A stretch of 30,982 nt of DNA from NCBI GenBank assembly GCA_002479455.1, contig DLNB01000020.1, positions 1 through 30,982 of the forward strand, read 5' to 3'. Numbering within the stretch: position 1 is the first letter of the stretch; every line of letters begins with the position of its first letter. The stretch comes from Acetothermia bacterium UBA7521. GTDB lineage: Bacteria > Bipolaricaulota > Bipolaricaulia > Bipolaricaulales > Bipolaricaulaceae. Below the pieces are notes generated by a model. The model worked only from the letters and a program-made list of their open reading frames with translations. It had not been told where the DNA came from and made no database searches. This document shows, piece by piece, positions 16,576-24,443 of this stretch. The translations under genes and the position numbers were made by a program.

Positions 16576-17660
16576 CACAACCTCACGGTAAACGACACGT
16601 GAACTGCGGGAGGAAGCACGGAATGGAGCAAGATCGCCCAGTCGAGATCCCACGTGCTCCAACCCACAGAGCCTCCGAACGCGACGCCGCGGGCGCCGTA
16701 TCCGGCCCGGATGAGCAGCCAGTCCAACCCGAACTCGGCGCCGATCGCGAACGCTGGGTCCGATCCAACACCGGTGAGGTCGAGGGCTACCGCTGCGATC
16801 AGTCCCTGCCCGCGCACGGGGAGCGCGAGGCCGACCTCCAGCTCGGTAGGCCAGGACTCGCTCGGGACGGGTGCCTGAGCGGCCACGTTCCGCCACACGG
16901 CCCCGACATGGATCGGTCCTCGCCAGAGGAGGGCAAGGTCGAGCGCTCCCCCGAGCCCGGGGACAGGAGAAACGGGGTGCAAGAAACGCATCCTCGCCCC
17001 GGCTCCCACCGGACCGAGCCGCACCCCGACTCCGAGAACAGCACCGGCGGTACGGAACGCAAGTCCGGGAGAGATGTCTCCCGCATCGAGGATGATGCCG
17101 GACGCGCCCACGCCGGACACGCTCACGGAAACCACCCCGAGATGGGCGGCGTCGAACACACTCCCATAAGCCGAGCGGATCTGAACACCCTCGATCCAAG
17201 GGAGCCCGGCGGGGTTCGTGAACAGCGCCTCCACGGAAGGCAGGGCTACCCCGGCTCCTCCCATCCCCGAGCGGCGCGTCCCGACGGCGAGGTCGAACAG
17301 GATATCCCCTCCCACGAACTCTTGCCCCAACGCTCCTAGTCCCACCGTTGCGGCGAGGACCAGCGTGAAGCAGATGCCCACCGTAGAGGGCGCAACGCGC
17401 GCCGAGGTACTCCGGGGCTCTGACTTGACCGCTCTCTGAAGGGCATGATCAGCTTGCAGACACACGATCTCGAACGGGGCGCGCGGTTCGCGAAGTTCGA
17501 AACCGTGCCACCGGCTTCTGCTGCGCAGGTTCCCGCGGAGGTCGACCGCGGAAGTCCGGCCGTCTCCACCCCATGTCGTCCGCAATCTCTCTGCACCCTC
17601 GGCGGTGAGACGGCACATTCGGACTGCGTATCGCCTGAACAGGTCGGTGAGCGATTTCAT
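16575..17660 (-). CDS. PorV/UPF0164-like outer-membrane protein (second copy), odd N terminus
   Basis: Residues from about 118 on carry the family pattern (FDLAVGTRRSGMGGAGVAL, then VEALFTNPAGLPW) and the product ends SFTVRL. The frame is open to ATG 17660, which overlaps the protease stop (ATGA) and would give 361 residues. However, a hydrophobic segment typical of a signal (GICFTLVLAATVGLGALGQ) begins only at residue 95. The first 93 residues are basic and resemble nothing I recognise. Alternatively translation begins at GTG 17381, just before the hydrophobic segment, and the 280 bases upstream are non-coding or decayed. It is translationally linked to the barrel gene downstream (TGATG). 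Confidence 0.68.
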   Translation of the reverse strand: MKSLTDLFRRYAVRMCRLTAEGAERLRTTWGGDGRTSAVDLRGNLRSRSRWHGFELREPRAPFEIVCLQADHALQRAVKSEPRSTSARVAPSTVGICFTLVLAATVGLGALGQEFVGGDILFDLAVGTRRSGMGGAGVALPSVEALFTNPAGLPWIEGVQIRSAYGSVFDAAHLGVVSVSVSGVGASGIILDAGDISPGLAFRTAGAVLGVGVRLGPVGAGARMRFLHPVSPVPGLGGALDLALLWRGPIHVGAVWRNVAAQAPVPSESWPTELEVGLALPVRGQGLIAAVALDLTGVGSDPAFAIGAEFGLDWLLIRAGYGARGVAFGGSVGWSTWDLDWAILLHSVLPPAVHVSFTVRL

Positions 17661-19795
17661 CGCTGAACCACCACCCGCACGGTCTCGGACTGGGCGCGAT
17701 CGGTTACGACGAGGGCGAGGTACAGCCCGCTCGCCACCCGCTGGCCGCTCGACGTGACGAGGGGCCACCGCGCCTCTCCCGACGAGGGGGGCAGAAGCTG
17801 GGTGTAGAGGAGCCGCCCCGTGAGGTCGTAGAGGTGGAGGCTTGCCCACTGGGTCCCCACTGGGCAGCGATACGTGAACAGCGCCTCACGGGATACGGGG
17901 TTCGTGACGATGGCGAGGGTCGGCTTCTCCACCGGGGAGGGTTCGCCGATGAAACGGGCAGCGCCGGGCACATCCAACTTACCTGCTCCCCAGGCGTGGT
18001 TGGGCGCGGCTCCGACCTGGTGATCCGCCCGCGCTCCGGAGATCAGGGCATCCCTGATCTCGGACCAGGTCAGGTTGGGTTGGCGGGAGAGGAGGAGGGC
18101 CACGGCTCCCGTTACGTGGGGAGCCGCCATGCTGGTGCCGAGGAGCATGGTGTAGTCTCCTCCCGGCAGGGTGAGCCGTCCTGCCGGTGAAGCCTGGGCC
18201 GAGCGGGCAGAGGCGATCCACGCTCCCGGCGCGACCAGATCGGGCTTCATGCGGCCATCCCGGGTCGGACCGCGGGAGGAAAACACGGCGAGCGCCCCCA
18301 CGTCTCCCTCGCCCGTCTGTTCTCCGTTCTGCGAGACCCAGCGGTTCTTCGTGACGTAGGCGCCGACCGTGATCACGCGCAGGGCGTTCCCGGGCTCGCT
18401 GATCGTGAAATTCGTATCTCCTTCTCGGAACTGGCCTGCAGCGGGGTCCTCCACCCATCCATCAACGTGCCCGCCGGCCAAGGTGGGGGTCAGGGTGATG
18501 GCCCAGGTCGATGCCGGTGAAACATCGGTGAGGACGAGGTAGATGCGACGATCCGCGGTGAGGGGATCAGGACTGGATGAGTTATCGAGCCAGACTCCCC
18601 CCGAAACAGTCGAGGCCCAACGCTGAGCCCCGGGGATGACGGTCACTGACTCGCCGCTTGGAGCGCGCACCTGGACCGAGAAGCTTGTCGTGCCGCTGTG
18701 CCAGAGGTGGACCGAGGCCGTGCTCTTCTCGACGTCGAGATGCCACGTAGTTGCCGACCCGACGGTGCCCCCGACGTGGATCTTGCGGTTCCCCTCGTTT
18801 CCCGCGGCCACCACCACCACCCGACCGGGGCGATCGATCAGGGCGTCGATCATCCGCTCGAAGAGAGAGTTTCCGTCGTGAGATCCGCTGTGGCCGCCGA
18901 GAGATAGGTTGACCACAGCCGGCTTGCCCAGAGCCTGCGCGGCCTCGAACACGAAGCGCACTCCGTCCACCACCGTGTCCTCGTAGAACGTCGTCTTCAC
19001 GATAACGAGGTCGGCCTCGGGCGCTACTCCACGTAGGCCGGCGGTGCTTGACGAGCCGTCCCCCGCGGCGATCCCCGCCACGTGGGTTCCATGGCCCTGG
19101 GTGTCGCGAGTGGGAGGGAACCCGCTGGCGATCGCGTTCTCGATCTCTTGGCGGGAGAACGCGCGGCCGTAACGGGCCTCCGAGCCGTCCGTTGCGTCGC
19201 CCCACCAGTGCGGAAGCCCCGTCGCCCCGACTCCAGTCTGATCCCACAGCCACAGGATCCGCGACCCTTCCTCGAGTCCGTCCCCCGTGCGGTCTACGCG
19301 GAAGTCGCGATGGAGGATGTCGACTCCCGTATCCACGACACCGACAACCACGTTTTGGCCGGTGGTCCGAGGAGATCCGTACCAGAGGGCGGTTGCCCCG
19401 GTCTCGGGCACCGAGAGGTCGAGAGAGGGGTACACAGGCCGGCTGGCCTGGACGTAGACGACCTGGGGGTCGTCCGCGAGCGCCAGGAGGTCGCGGACCG
19501 CCACCTCGCCTGTGGCCAGCGTTCCGACGATCTGGTGGGGCCGGAACAGGAGGACTGACCTCGCCCCGTTGGCATCAGCCGTGAGGAGGAACACGCGAAC
19601 GCGCTCTTCGCCCGCGACGTCGGTCGCGCCGAGCGCGACGAGGCCGGGCAGCACCTGCGGTGACAGAAGCTGGGTCGGCCCGCCCTCGACCTGCGCGTAC
19701 GCGAACGCTCGCAACAGAGGGTCCAGCTTCTCTGGGCTGGCTAGAGCGGCAGCGCAGAACAGAAGACAAACGAAGACATACAGGAAACGAACCAC
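17657..19795 (-). CDS. Secreted subtilisin-like (S8) protease with type-A-like C-terminal domain
   Basis: The 712-residue product has a signal peptide (MVRFLYVFVCLLFCAAALA) when started at GTG 19795. A longer frame upstream lacks a better start, and TACAAT lies 8 nt before this GTG. The catalytic triad is complete: D155 in VVDTGVD, H238 in GHGTHVAG and S555 in GTSMAAPHVTGA, with the oxyanion Asn in AAGNEGN. An insert of about 200 residues between His and Ser carries a beta-rich segment. The last ~85 residues (LAIVTNPVSREALF, LHLYDLTGRLLYTQLL, VASGLYLALVV, VRVVVQR) match the shape of type-A sorting domains. It is the first gene of a three-gene minus-strand operon. It may mature surface proteins or degrade external protein; the target is unknown. 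Confidence 0.92.
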   Translation of the reverse strand: MVRFLYVFVCLLFCAAALASPEKLDPLLRAFAYAQVEGGPTQLLSPQVLPGLVALGATDVAGEERVRVFLLTADANGARSVLLFRPHQIVGTLATGEVAVRDLLALADDPQVVYVQASRPVYPSLDLSVPETGATALWYGSPRTTGQNVVVGVVDTGVDILHRDFRVDRTGDGLEEGSRILWLWDQTGVGATGLPHWWGDATDGSEARYGRAFSRQEIENAIASGFPPTRDTQGHGTHVAGIAAGDGSSSTAGLRGVAPEADLVIVKTTFYEDTVVDGVRFVFEAAQALGKPAVVNLSLGGHSGSHDGNSLFERMIDALIDRPGRVVVVAAGNEGNRKIHVGGTVGSATTWHLDVEKSTASVHLWHSGTTSFSVQVRAPSGESVTVIPGAQRWASTVSGGVWLDNSSSPDPLTADRRIYLVLTDVSPASTWAITLTPTLAGGHVDGWVEDPAAGQFREGDTNFTISEPGNALRVITVGAYVTKNRWVSQNGEQTGEGDVGALAVFSSRGPTRDGRMKPDLVAPGAWIASARSAQASPAGRLTLPGGDYTMLLGTSMAAPHVTGAVALLLSRQPNLTWSEIRDALISGARADHQVGAAPNHAWGAGKLDVPGAARFIGEPSPVEKPTLAIVTNPVSREALFTYRCPVGTQWASLHLYDLTGRLLYTQLLPPSSGEARWPLVTSSGQRVASGLYLALVVTDRAQSETVRVVVQR

Positions 19796-19803
19796 AGCAT
19801 GGC

Positions 19804-19832
19804 ATTGTAGCCACCGGTTCTCGATCGAGCCA
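19804..19832 (-). promoter_or_regulatory. Promoter of the protease operon, leaderless type
   Basis: On the minus strand TACAAT (19809 down to 19804) is followed by exactly 8 nt and then GTG at 19795. The -35 region is weak (TGGCTC at 17-bp spacing). The promoter shares a 79-bp gap with the divergent ftsH promoter. Confidence 0.45.
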
Positions 19833-19838
19833 GGATCG

Positions 19839-19866
19839 TTGATCCCGGATGTGGGAGGGCTACAAT
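19839..19866 (+). promoter_or_regulatory. Promoter of ftsH, leaderless type
   Basis: A -35 TTGATC (19839-19844), a 16-bp spacer and a -10 TACAAT (19861-19866) precede the ATG at 19875 by exactly 8 nt. No Shine-Dalgarno sequence lies in the 8-nt gap. Confidence 0.6.
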
Positions 19867-19874
19867 GCATTGGT

Positions 19875-21716
19875 ATGGACCGGCGTCCGATTCAGTCGCC
19901 CCGCACCCTGCGCAGCATCACGTTCCTCGTGATGCTCGTGATGATCGGGCTTCTCATTGCCCAGGCGTTCTGGCCCACCCAGCGCCGCCTGCTTGAGTTC
20001 ACGTACTCCGACTTGTTGTTGCAGATCCAAACCGGGAACGTGGAGGAAGTCGTGATCCAGGGCTCCCGGATCGAAGGATCCCTCAAGGCCGGAGAGATCC
20101 GGGGGTTTGTGGTGCAGGGGCCGCCCGAGGGTTCCGCTCTGTACACCGAGCTCGCCCGGGAGATGGACGAGCGGGGCGTTGTGTACCAGTTCCAGGCTCC
20201 GGGAGGGGCGTCGTGGATCCTGCCCCTTCTCGCGTACTCGCTGCCCGTGGTCCTGCTGGTCGTGTTCTGGATGTACATGATGCGCCGCATGCAAGGTGGA
20301 AGTGCATTCACCTTCGGCCAGTCGCGGGCCAAGCTCGTGGCCAAGGAGTTCACCAAGGTCTCGTTCAAGGACGTGGCGGGCATCGACGAGGTGTTGGACG
20401 AGGTGCGGGAAATCGTGGATTACCTGCGGGACCCCGGCCGGTTCGTGCGTTTGGGGGCGAAGATCCCCAAGGGGATCCTCCTCGTCGGCCCGCCGGGGAC
20501 GGGGAAGACGCTGCTCGCGCGGGCGATCGCCGGTGAGGCGGGGGTGCCGTTCTTCTCCATCTCCGGGTCCGACTTCGTGGAGATGTTCGTCGGCGTGGGC
20601 GCGGCCCGGGTGCGGGACATGTTCCAGAAAGCGAAGGCGAGCGCGCCATGCATCGTGTTCATCGACGAAATCGACGCCGTGGGCCGCAAGCGGGGCGCGG
20701 GCCTGGGAGGGGGACACGACGAGCGGGAACAGACGCTGAACCAGCTCCTCTCGGAGATGGACGGGTTCGAGGGGAACGCCGGCGTGATCGTGCTCGCCGC
20801 CACGAACCGCCCCGACGTGCTCGACCTCGCCCTCCTCCGGCCGGGGCGGTTCGACCGCAAGATCGCGGTGCCTACGCCGGATCTGCACGGGCGAGAGGCG
20901 ATCCTCAAGGTGCACATCCGCGAGAAGAAGCTCTCCACCAACGTGGACCTCGCCCTCCTCGCCCGGCGCACGCCGGGATTCGTGGGAGCCGATCTCGAGA
21001 ACCTGTGCAACGAGGCGGCGCTTCTCGCCGCGCGGCGGAACAAGGAGCGCATCGAGCTCGACGATTTCGACGAGGCTTTGGACCGCGTTCTTACCGGGCT
21101 TGCCCGCAAGGGGATGTACATTCGGGACGAGGAGAAGCTCCGCATCGCGCATCACGAGGCCGGGCACGCCCTTTTGATGAAACTCCTCCCCGACACCGGT
21201 CCGATTCACAAGGTGACGATCATTCCCCGGGGAACGGGCGCCCTTGGGTTTGCCCAACCCCTCCCCGAAGACCGGAGGCTGTGGTCGCGCACGCTCCTGC
21301 TCGATCACCTCGCGGTCATTCTTGGGGGGCGGGCGGCGGACGAACTCGTGTTCGGCGAGCAGACGACCGGGGCCTCGGATGACCTGAAGAGAGCGACGGA
21401 AATCGCGAAGCGGATGGTGGTCGAATGGGGGATGTCGGAGGCGCTGGGCCCGGTCAACGTGGCGGCAGATCGGGTGAACGTGTTCCTCGGCGAGGAGATC
21501 GTGCGCGGCGAAGATCACTCGGAGGAGCTGTCGTCAGCGGTGGACCGCGAGATCCGCGTCATCTCGACCCAAGCGTACGAACGGGCGAAGGCCCTTCTGG
21601 CACGCAACCGCGCGGCCCTCGACCGGCTGGCCCAGGAACTCCTCCGCCGCGAGTCGCTCGATGGGGACGACATTAACACTCTCCTCGCCGACCTCACCCT
21701 CGAACCGACGGGATGA
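19875..21716 (+). CDS. ftsH: ATP-dependent zinc metalloprotease FtsH
   Basis: FtsH is a membrane-anchored AAA+ protease that extracts and degrades damaged membrane proteins and selected regulators. The 613-residue product has two membrane segments (about 15-33 and 112-132) around a small external domain. The AAA domain follows, with Walker A GPPGTGKT at 205-212, Walker B CIVFIDEID near 260-268 and the second region of homology ATNRPDVLDLALLRPGRFDR. The zinc motif HEAGH lies at 427-431. Length and order are standard. ATG 19875 is supported by the promoter 8 nt upstream; open sequence further upstream lies outside the conserved protein. The C-terminal tail is short. It is divergent from the secreted protease operon. 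Confidence 0.97.
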   Translation: MDRRPIQSPRTLRSITFLVMLVMIGLLIAQAFWPTQRRLLEFTYSDLLLQIQTGNVEEVVIQGSRIEGSLKAGEIRGFVVQGPPEGSALYTELAREMDERGVVYQFQAPGGASWILPLLAYSLPVVLLVVFWMYMMRRMQGGSAFTFGQSRAKLVAKEFTKVSFKDVAGIDEVLDEVREIVDYLRDPGRFVRLGAKIPKGILLVGPPGTGKTLLARAIAGEAGVPFFSISGSDFVEMFVGVGAARVRDMFQKAKASAPCIVFIDEIDAVGRKRGAGLGGGHDEREQTLNQLLSEMDGFEGNAGVIVLAATNRPDVLDLALLRPGRFDRKIAVPTPDLHGREAILKVHIREKKLSTNVDLALLARRTPGFVGADLENLCNEAALLAARRNKERIELDDFDEALDRVLTGLARKGMYIRDEEKLRIAHHEAGHALLMKLLPDTGPIHKVTIIPRGTGALGFAQPLPEDRRLWSRTLLLDHLAVILGGRAADELVFGEQTTGASDDLKRATEIAKRMVVEWGMSEALGPVNVAADRVNVFLGEEIVRGEDHSEELSSAVDREIRVISTQAYERAKALLARNRAALDRLAQELLRRESLDGDDINTLLADLTLEPTG

Positions 21717-21751
21717 CCGGGTGGCGCCCTGCTGAGACGCGGCGGGAAGCG

Positions 21752-21765
21752 AACCGTTCGCGGTT
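21752..21765 (+). other. Small UUCG hairpin after ftsH
   Basis: AACCG-TTCG-CGGTT forms a perfect 5-bp stem with a stable UUCG tetraloop, 35 bp after the stop. No T-run follows, so it may protect the 3' end or weakly attenuate rather than terminate. The rest of the 159-bp gap (21717-21875) contains only a GC-rich stretch near 21800-21850 and no gene. Confidence 0.35.
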
Positions 21766-21875
21766 GAACCCGGATCCTGTCCCGACAGCCGTAGGTCAGC
21801 GCCCCCCCTGGTCTGCGTTCCTCTGCGCCCTTCGTGACTTCGCGGTGGGGTTCGCGTGCTGCTGAGAGGCGCAGG

Positions 21876-23051
21876 ATGACCGCCCCGAAGCGGGTGGCGA
21901 TCCTCGGGGCCACGGGGTCCATCGGGACTCAGGCCCTCCAGGTCCTCCGCGATCTTCGTCGTGCCGGACACGCTTTTCAGGTTATAGCCCTCGCCGCGGG
22001 GAGGAACGTCGAGACGCTCGCCGCACGCGTTGTGGAGTTCGGCGTGCAGCACGTGGGTGCCGCGGGGCCGACGGAGGCGGACAGGTTGAGGCAGTTACTC
22101 CCCCCGATGACGGAGATCGTCCATGGGTCGGAGGGCCTGGCCCATCTGGCCTCGCTGCCCGATGTAGACCTCGTGTTGAACGCCGTCGTCGGAGCTGCCG
22201 GGCTTGGTCCGACCCTCGCCGCCCTCGACGCAGGGAAGACGCTCGCCCTCGCGAACAAGGAGTCGCTTGTCATCGGAGGGGAGCTTGTCCTCCGGGCGCG
22301 TCGGCAACCGGATCAGATCGTTCCCGTGGACTCCGAACACGCCGCTCTGTTCCAGATCCTGGAGGGAAGGCGGCCCGACGAAATTGAGCGTGCCTGGATC
22401 ACGGCTTCGGGAGGCCCGTTTCGGGGTCGCTCTTTCGCTGACCTGTCCTCTGTGACCCCCGCCGAGGCGCTCGCCCACCCGGTGTGGCCGATGGGTCGGC
22501 GGATCAGCGTAGATTCGGCGACGCTTGCCAACAAGGCGTTCGAGGTGATCGAGGCCCGTCACCTGTTCTCCCTCTCCTGGGAGAGGATCGGCGTGCTAAT
22601 TCACCCGCAGGCCCAGGTCCATGCCCTTGTCGAGTTCCTGGACGGTACGGTTCTCGCCCAGCTCGCTCCCCCCGACATGCGGATTCCCATTCAGTCCGCC
22701 CTCACTCGTCCCATCCGCTGCACTTCCCGCACCGAGCGGCTCTCTCTTCCCAAGCTCGACGTGTCGTTCGAGGCACTCGTTTCCGGGCGTTACCCCGCGT
22801 TCGATGCGGTTCTTGAAGCGGGGCAGAGAGGGGGGACCGCCCCGGCGGTGGCCAATGCCGCCGACGAGGTGCTCGTCGAGGCGTTTCTGCGCGGAGAGAT
22901 CCCCTTCACAGCGATTGCGGAAGGGATAACGACGGTGCTTGCCGATCAGAGCTGTTTCCCCGTCCAGAACATGGCTGACGTCCTTGATGCCGACAACTGG
23001 GCACGGGAGGTGGCACGGGAGGTTGTGGCGCGGTGGACGCGCAACGTATAA
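21876..23051 (+). CDS. dxr: 1-deoxy-D-xylulose 5-phosphate reductoisomerase
   Basis: Dxr converts 1-deoxyxylulose 5-phosphate to methylerythritol 4-phosphate with NADPH, the committed step of the MEP isoprenoid pathway. The 391-residue product shows the NADPH-binding GATGSIGTQAL at the N terminus and NKESLVIGGELV. The metal and substrate motifs follow: PVDSEHAALFQ, TASGGPFRG and HPVWPMGRRISVDSATLANKA. A conserved block matching VEFLDGTVLAQL then PDMRIPIQ comes later. ATG 21876 sits directly before the conserved MTAPKRVAILGATGS. A GAGAGG ribosome-binding site lies 8 nt upstream. It follows ftsH on the same strand and is followed by the Rrf2 gene 11 bp later. Confidence 0.96.
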   Translation: MTAPKRVAILGATGSIGTQALQVLRDLRRAGHAFQVIALAAGRNVETLAARVVEFGVQHVGAAGPTEADRLRQLLPPMTEIVHGSEGLAHLASLPDVDLVLNAVVGAAGLGPTLAALDAGKTLALANKESLVIGGELVLRARRQPDQIVPVDSEHAALFQILEGRRPDEIERAWITASGGPFRGRSFADLSSVTPAEALAHPVWPMGRRISVDSATLANKAFEVIEARHLFSLSWERIGVLIHPQAQVHALVEFLDGTVLAQLAPPDMRIPIQSALTRPIRCTSRTERLSLPKLDVSFEALVSGRYPAFDAVLEAGQRGGTAPAVANAADEVLVEAFLRGEIPFTAIAEGITTVLADQSCFPVQNMADVLDADNWAREVAREVVARWTRNV

Positions 23052-23054
23052 ACT
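23023..23054 (+). promoter_or_regulatory. Promoter of the Rrf2-family gene, probably leaderless
   Basis: TTGTGG (23023-23028) and TATAAA (23047-23052) are 18 bp apart. The overlapping hexamer TAAACT (23049-23054) would leave exactly 8 nt before the ATG at 23063. The -35 lies inside the end of dxr. Confidence 0.45.
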
Positions 23055-23062
23055 AGATCGCC

Positions 23063-23539
23063 ATGATTACCAGCAAGCGTTTGGGGTACGGAGTGTGTGT
23101 GTTGTACGAGCTTGCGATCCGCGAGGATGGCTACCACTCAGCGCGCGACGTCGCTGAAGGGTATCGTGTTCCCGAAGCGTTTGTGCGCAAGATCCTTCTC
23201 GATCTGCGGCGATCTGGTCTTGTTACTGCGCAGAAAGGACGTACCGGCGGCTACCGTCTCGCCCATGCCCCGAAGGCGATCAAGCTTGGGCAGCTCATCA
23301 AGGCCCTCGAGCCCGAGACCCCGAACCTCGTCTACGGTCGGCAGCGTGGTGGCGGCTTCGTCACGGGACAGGATTGCCCTGTGGGTCCGTTCTGGAAAGG
23401 ACTTGAGACGAAATTCACCCAGGCCTTCGCCGAGAGCACGCTCGCTGATGTCGTGAACCAGTCTCGTGTGCGACCCAAGAAGCGCGCACCGGTGGCGAAG
23501 AAGGCTGCGCCTCGGGGCCGGAAGAAGGCCCGCAAGTAG
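23063..23539 (+). CDS. Rrf2-family transcriptional regulator with basic C-terminal tail
   Basis: Rrf2 proteins (IscR, NsrR, CymR, RsrR) are small winged-helix DNA-binding regulators, many of which sense Fe-S or redox state. The 158-residue product has the family N terminus (KRLGYGVCVLYELA), the helix-turn-helix region (SARDVAEGYRVPEAFVRKIL) and the wing (LVTAQKGRTGGYRLA). The three clustered Cys that bind Fe-S in IscR are absent; only C12 and C105 are present. The tail from about residue 135 on is rich in Lys, Arg, Ala and Pro (KKRAPVAKKAAPRGRKKARK), which is unusual for the family. The gene is followed 2 bp later by a SufT-type gene, so a role in Fe-S or stress control is likely but not shown. 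Confidence 0.88.
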   Translation: MITSKRLGYGVCVLYELAIREDGYHSARDVAEGYRVPEAFVRKILLDLRRSGLVTAQKGRTGGYRLAHAPKAIKLGQLIKALEPETPNLVYGRQRGGGFVTGQDCPVGPFWKGLETKFTQAFAESTLADVVNQSRVRPKKRAPVAKKAAPRGRKKARK

Positions 23540-23541
23540 CC

Positions 23542-23841
23542 GTGCCCACGGCCGGGGAAATCCGCGCCGTTCTCCATGAGGTCACGGATCCCGAGTTGGG
23601 GATCAACATCGTTGACCTGGGTCTCGTCTATGGGATCGAGGCTGACGGGAACCGGATCCACGTGACGATGACGCTCACCTCCACATCCTGTCCGTTTTCG
23701 TCTGTGTTGCAGGCGCAGGTCGAGTCGGCTCTCCGTGAGAGGTTCGTCGGTCATGAGGTGGAAGTCACTCTGGTGTGGGAGCCTCGCTGGACGCCGGAGC
23801 GGATGGCGGACGACGTGCGGCGCCGGCTTGGCACCCAGTGA
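23542..23841 (+). CDS. DUF59/MIP18-family Fe-S assembly factor, SufT-like
   Basis: Small DUF59 proteins such as SufT and PaaD help mature Fe-S proteins. The 99-residue product has the conserved DPELGINIVDLGLVYG segment at residues 16-31 and the reactive Cys C50 in TLTSTSCPF, where relatives have TTPGCP. The start is GTG at 23542, two bases after the Rrf2 stop. The stop overlaps the next gene (GTGA). Position next to an Rrf2 regulator supports an Fe-S role. Confidence 0.9.
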   Translation: MPTAGEIRAVLHEVTDPELGINIVDLGLVYGIEADGNRIHVTMTLTSTSCPFSSVLQAQVESALRERFVGHEVEVTLVWEPRWTPERMADDVRRRLGTQ

Positions 23842-24443
23842 CCCGCGACCGGTGCGCCCTGTGCGGCGAGCGGGTGGGGGACCGTCGATGCCCAGCCCTC
23901 GACAAAAGCCTGTGCAGCCTGTGTTGCGGATCGCACCGCGGAAAAGTCGTTCGGTGCCCGTCGGATTGCACGTACGGCCGCCAGGCTGAGGAACGGCTGC
24001 GCGAGAAGCGGGCACAGGATCTAGAGCGGGCGTGGGCCCTCTGGTACCACAACCTCGCTTCCGCGGGGAGCGAGGGCCTCTGGCCTCACGTCGAGTTCCT
24101 CGCCGAAGCCCTGGCCACGCTTCTCCATCGGGGTCTGGCTACCGATCCCGAGGTCGAGGGGGCGCTCCGACACCTCGATCAGGTCCTGTCGCCGGTGGTC
24201 CTTGTCTCGACCCCCCCGTCTCCGTTGGGGCGCGCCTTGGCAGAGGAAGGGCTCCTTCCGCTCGTGAAGGAGGGGAAGGTCGACCGCGAGAAGCTGAGGA
24301 AGGTCGCGCGCGCGCTTTCCGATTGGCTTGCGGCCTACCGGTCCGACGATCCCCTTCGGTTCGTACGCGGTCTTCTTGGCCTGTTCCCGCCGCGGCCCCA
24401 ACAGCCGCAAGGGCTCATCGTGCGTCCGCCAGGGACCGCGTGA
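23838..24443 (+). CDS. Hypothetical protein with an eight-cysteine N-terminal module
   Basis: GTG at 23838 overlaps the TGA of the DUF59 gene and gives 201 residues. The first 45 residues hold eight Cys: C6, C9, C18, C26, C29, C30, C40 and C44, in CALCG, RRCP, CSLCC and RCPSDC. This suggests a zinc- or Fe-S-binding knuckle. I recall similar short SLCCG...CPxDC modules in uncharacterised bacterial proteins but cannot name a family. The rest is helical in appearance, with no membrane segment. It is translationally coupled to a SufT-type gene, so it could be a client or partner of Fe-S assembly; this is inference. The last 29 bp overlap the convergent murJ gene. Confidence 0.75.
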   Translation: MTRDRCALCGERVGDRRCPALDKSLCSLCCGSHRGKVVRCPSDCTYGRQAEERLREKRAQDLERAWALWYHNLASAGSEGLWPHVEFLAEALATLLHRGLATDPEVEGALRHLDQVLSPVVLVSTPPSPLGRALAEEGLLPLVKEGKVDREKLRKVARALSDWLAAYRSDDPLRFVRGLLGLFPPRPQQPQGLIVRPPGTA

